Shown here one piece after another: positions 62,861-64,000 of a DNA stretch of 64,000 nucleotides. The notes under the pieces are model-generated. The model ran no database searches. It saw only the letters and a list, made by a program, of their open reading frames with translations, and was not told the DNA's origin. Origin of the DNA: an uncultured Alistipes sp. (lineage in GTDB: Bacteria > Bacteroidota > Bacteroidia > Bacteroidales > Rikenellaceae). The stretch covers positions 120,606-184,605 of the forward strand of contig UQKD01000004.1 of NCBI GenBank assembly GCA_900541585.1, read 5' to 3'. The position numbers were made by a program, and so were the translations under genes. The stretch's first letter is position 1. Each line of letters opens with the position of its first letter.

Positions 62861-63197
62861 AGGTTATTTTAGGTTAAAAATATGTCGAAATCAGCCGTCT
62901 GCCGATTTTCATCGACAAAAATAGGTTCGGGCGCTGCGAGTTTTATGTAACGGATGTTTCAAATACTGGCAATTTCCGCATCATGAAATAATAATAATAC
63001 GTATTGCAACAACACACCGCATCGCACAGCACCGTTCGCGCGGCTCTATCGCGCTTTTCCCTGCGTCGGCTGTATTCCGTCCTCTCTCGCTTTTTGGCAA
63101 CGGCACCGATACAAGGCCCTTTCGCTTATGGGGCTTTTAGCTGCCGCGCGACTACGGACGAAGCAAAAATACCATAATAAATAAACTATTGAACAAA
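62861..63197. other. Intergenic stretch between fructan susC and the edge gene
   Basis: Holds the susC promoter element, a TGTTTCAAAT motif, an ATA-rich stretch (62985-63005) and an imperfect hairpin AAGgCCC/GGGgCTT near 63112-63138. No gene seen. It may contain the junction with a mobile element. Confidence 0.55.
62916..62923 (-). promoter_or_regulatory. Candidate -7 element of the fructan susC
   Basis: Minus-strand TATTTTTG, same octamer as at the GH32 operon, 55 bases before the ATG. The motif TGTTTCAAAT (62955-62964) lies 31 bases beyond it. Confidence 0.45.
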
Positions 63198-63965
63198 TTA
63201 GTGCAGTGTCCGGGAGAACGTGTCGAAACCTACATATTCTCCTCTTAATTTCTTGGCATCGTCGAGCAGTTTTTGTGCTTTCCGCTCTTTAATTGAAGCC
63301 CGCTCCAGGAGCTCTGCCCGCCGTCTTACGGCTTCTTCATAGCGTTCGACTTGGTTTCGGACGGTATCGCGTATAGCCGTGTGCTGCTCATCCCTGAATA
63401 TCGTTTCCAACTCCATTAGCTCCTTTTCCTTGATCTCACCACGCATTTTCACGTAGCGGTATTTCAGGTCGTTCGCAGCTAACAACCGATTGTTTTCTGA
63501 AATTCGGGAGATGAATGCGCCTTGCAGGAAAATGCATCCCAGCATGGCGAACATCGTCAGAAATGTTTTCGAAGATTTGATGTCGAGCGTATAAGTATGT
63601 CGATGCTCCTGCACGGGCAGGGCGCCGGGCCTTTTCAATGCTTCGACGGCCTGCTCGACCTGCTCGATCAATGTATGCGTATGCTGGTTCTCGTGGTTGA
63701 TTGTCCCCAGTCTACCCGCTAACTGCGCCAACAGAGCGTTATATTTGTCGGTAAATTCCCGCTCCTGCTCGGCCTTTACTCCGGGCAAGGCCGTATGCCG
63801 TTGCAGTTGTTCGAGCATCCGTGCGACCTGCCCCTGCGAGCGTTCCGCGGCCTCTGTCAGCCGCTCGATCCGTTCAATTTGGTTCTCCAAGTCTGCGTTT
63901 CCTGCGCCGCCTGCTTTGGCATTTTTGATGGCTTTGACAAGCGTATCCTTGAGGTCTTCATACAT
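63198..63965 (-). CDS. Coiled-coil membrane protein, likely mobilisable-element accessory
   Basis: The 255-aa product (MYEDLKDTLVKAIKNAKAG) has a helical, Glu/Gln-rich N-terminal coiled coil (about 25-120) and one membrane helix at about 134-152 (FLTMFAMLGCIFLQGAF). A second coiled coil with many Glu, Arg and Lys runs to the end. I recall similar proteins beside relaxase genes in Bacteroidetes mobilisable elements, but no relaxase is in view. The frame remains open to the right edge (ENRIDLSIE precedes the Met), so the true start may lie outside the window. Confidence 0.6.
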   Translation of the reverse strand: MYEDLKDTLVKAIKNAKAGGAGNADLENQIERIERLTEAAERSQGQVARMLEQLQRHTALPGVKAEQEREFTDKYNALLAQLAGRLGTINHENQHTHTLIEQVEQAVEALKRPGALPVQEHRHTYTLDIKSSKTFLTMFAMLGCIFLQGAFISRISENNRLLAANDLKYRYVKMRGEIKEKELMELETIFRDEQHTAIRDTVRNQVERYEEAVRRRAELLERASIKERKAQKLLDDAKKLRGEYVGFDTFSRTLH

Positions 63966-64000
63966 CTCGATCGAGAGGTCGATCCTATTTTCGTCGTTCA

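Overview
The window looks like chromosomal DNA of a high-G+C member of the Bacteroidales, most like the Alistipes/Rikenellaceae type. This is an inference from three things: two SusC/SusD outer-membrane glycan systems, TAnnTTTG-type Bacteroidetes promoters with few Shine-Dalgarno sequences, and G+C-rich codon use. No rRNA or species marker is present.

Left part (1-28.7 kb) is core genome. On the minus strand lie ftsQ (cut by the window edge), murC, murG, an untracked 49-aa membrane protein, comM and dnaB, then comF, priA, a YitT-type membrane protein and a TIGR01212 radical SAM protein. Two tandem secreted nuclease lipoproteins, dtd, an RluA-type pseudouridine synthase, cdd, a SIMPL-domain protein, a degenerate M23-like protein, an RlmD-type rRNA methyltransferase, an unknown lipoprotein and an esterase follow. 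From 21.7 kb the plus strand carries an MBL hydrolase, an FkbM methyltransferase, trmD, lpxB, an FAH-family protein, maf and an S46 peptidase (DPP11-like), then tRNA-Leu(GAG) with a clear promoter and terminator. Three copies of a structured ~120-bp repeat lie in this part.

Centre (28.9-50.2 kb) is a starch/maltodextrin utilisation region. It has a DPE2-like 4-alpha-glucanotransferase, a LytS/LytTR-type two-component system on the minus strand, and a divergent plus-strand Sus operon: MFS sugar transporter, SusC, SusD, a large SusE/F-like binding lipoprotein, a BACON-containing SusG-like amylase, a second GH13 lipoprotein, a SusA-like neopullulanase and a GH97 SusB-like glucosidase. The divergent promoter region holds three LytTR-consensus 9-bp direct repeats at exact 21-bp spacing. 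This suggests that the two-component system, rather than a SusR protein, controls the operon.

Right part (50.7-62.9 kb) is a fructan/fructose locus of visibly lower G+C. It has fructokinase, an FHS-type MFS permease and a GH32 fructosidase on the minus strand, a divergent hybrid two-component regulator with a periplasmic sugar-binding domain, and a SusC/SusD pair. The regulator is broken by one base at a G10 tract between its kinase and receiver domains, so it is either a phase-variable switch, a fixed lesion or a base-calling error. The starch SusC gene also has a C9 tract, in its signal-peptide codons. The right edge holds a coiled-coil membrane protein of a kind I associate with mobilisable elements.
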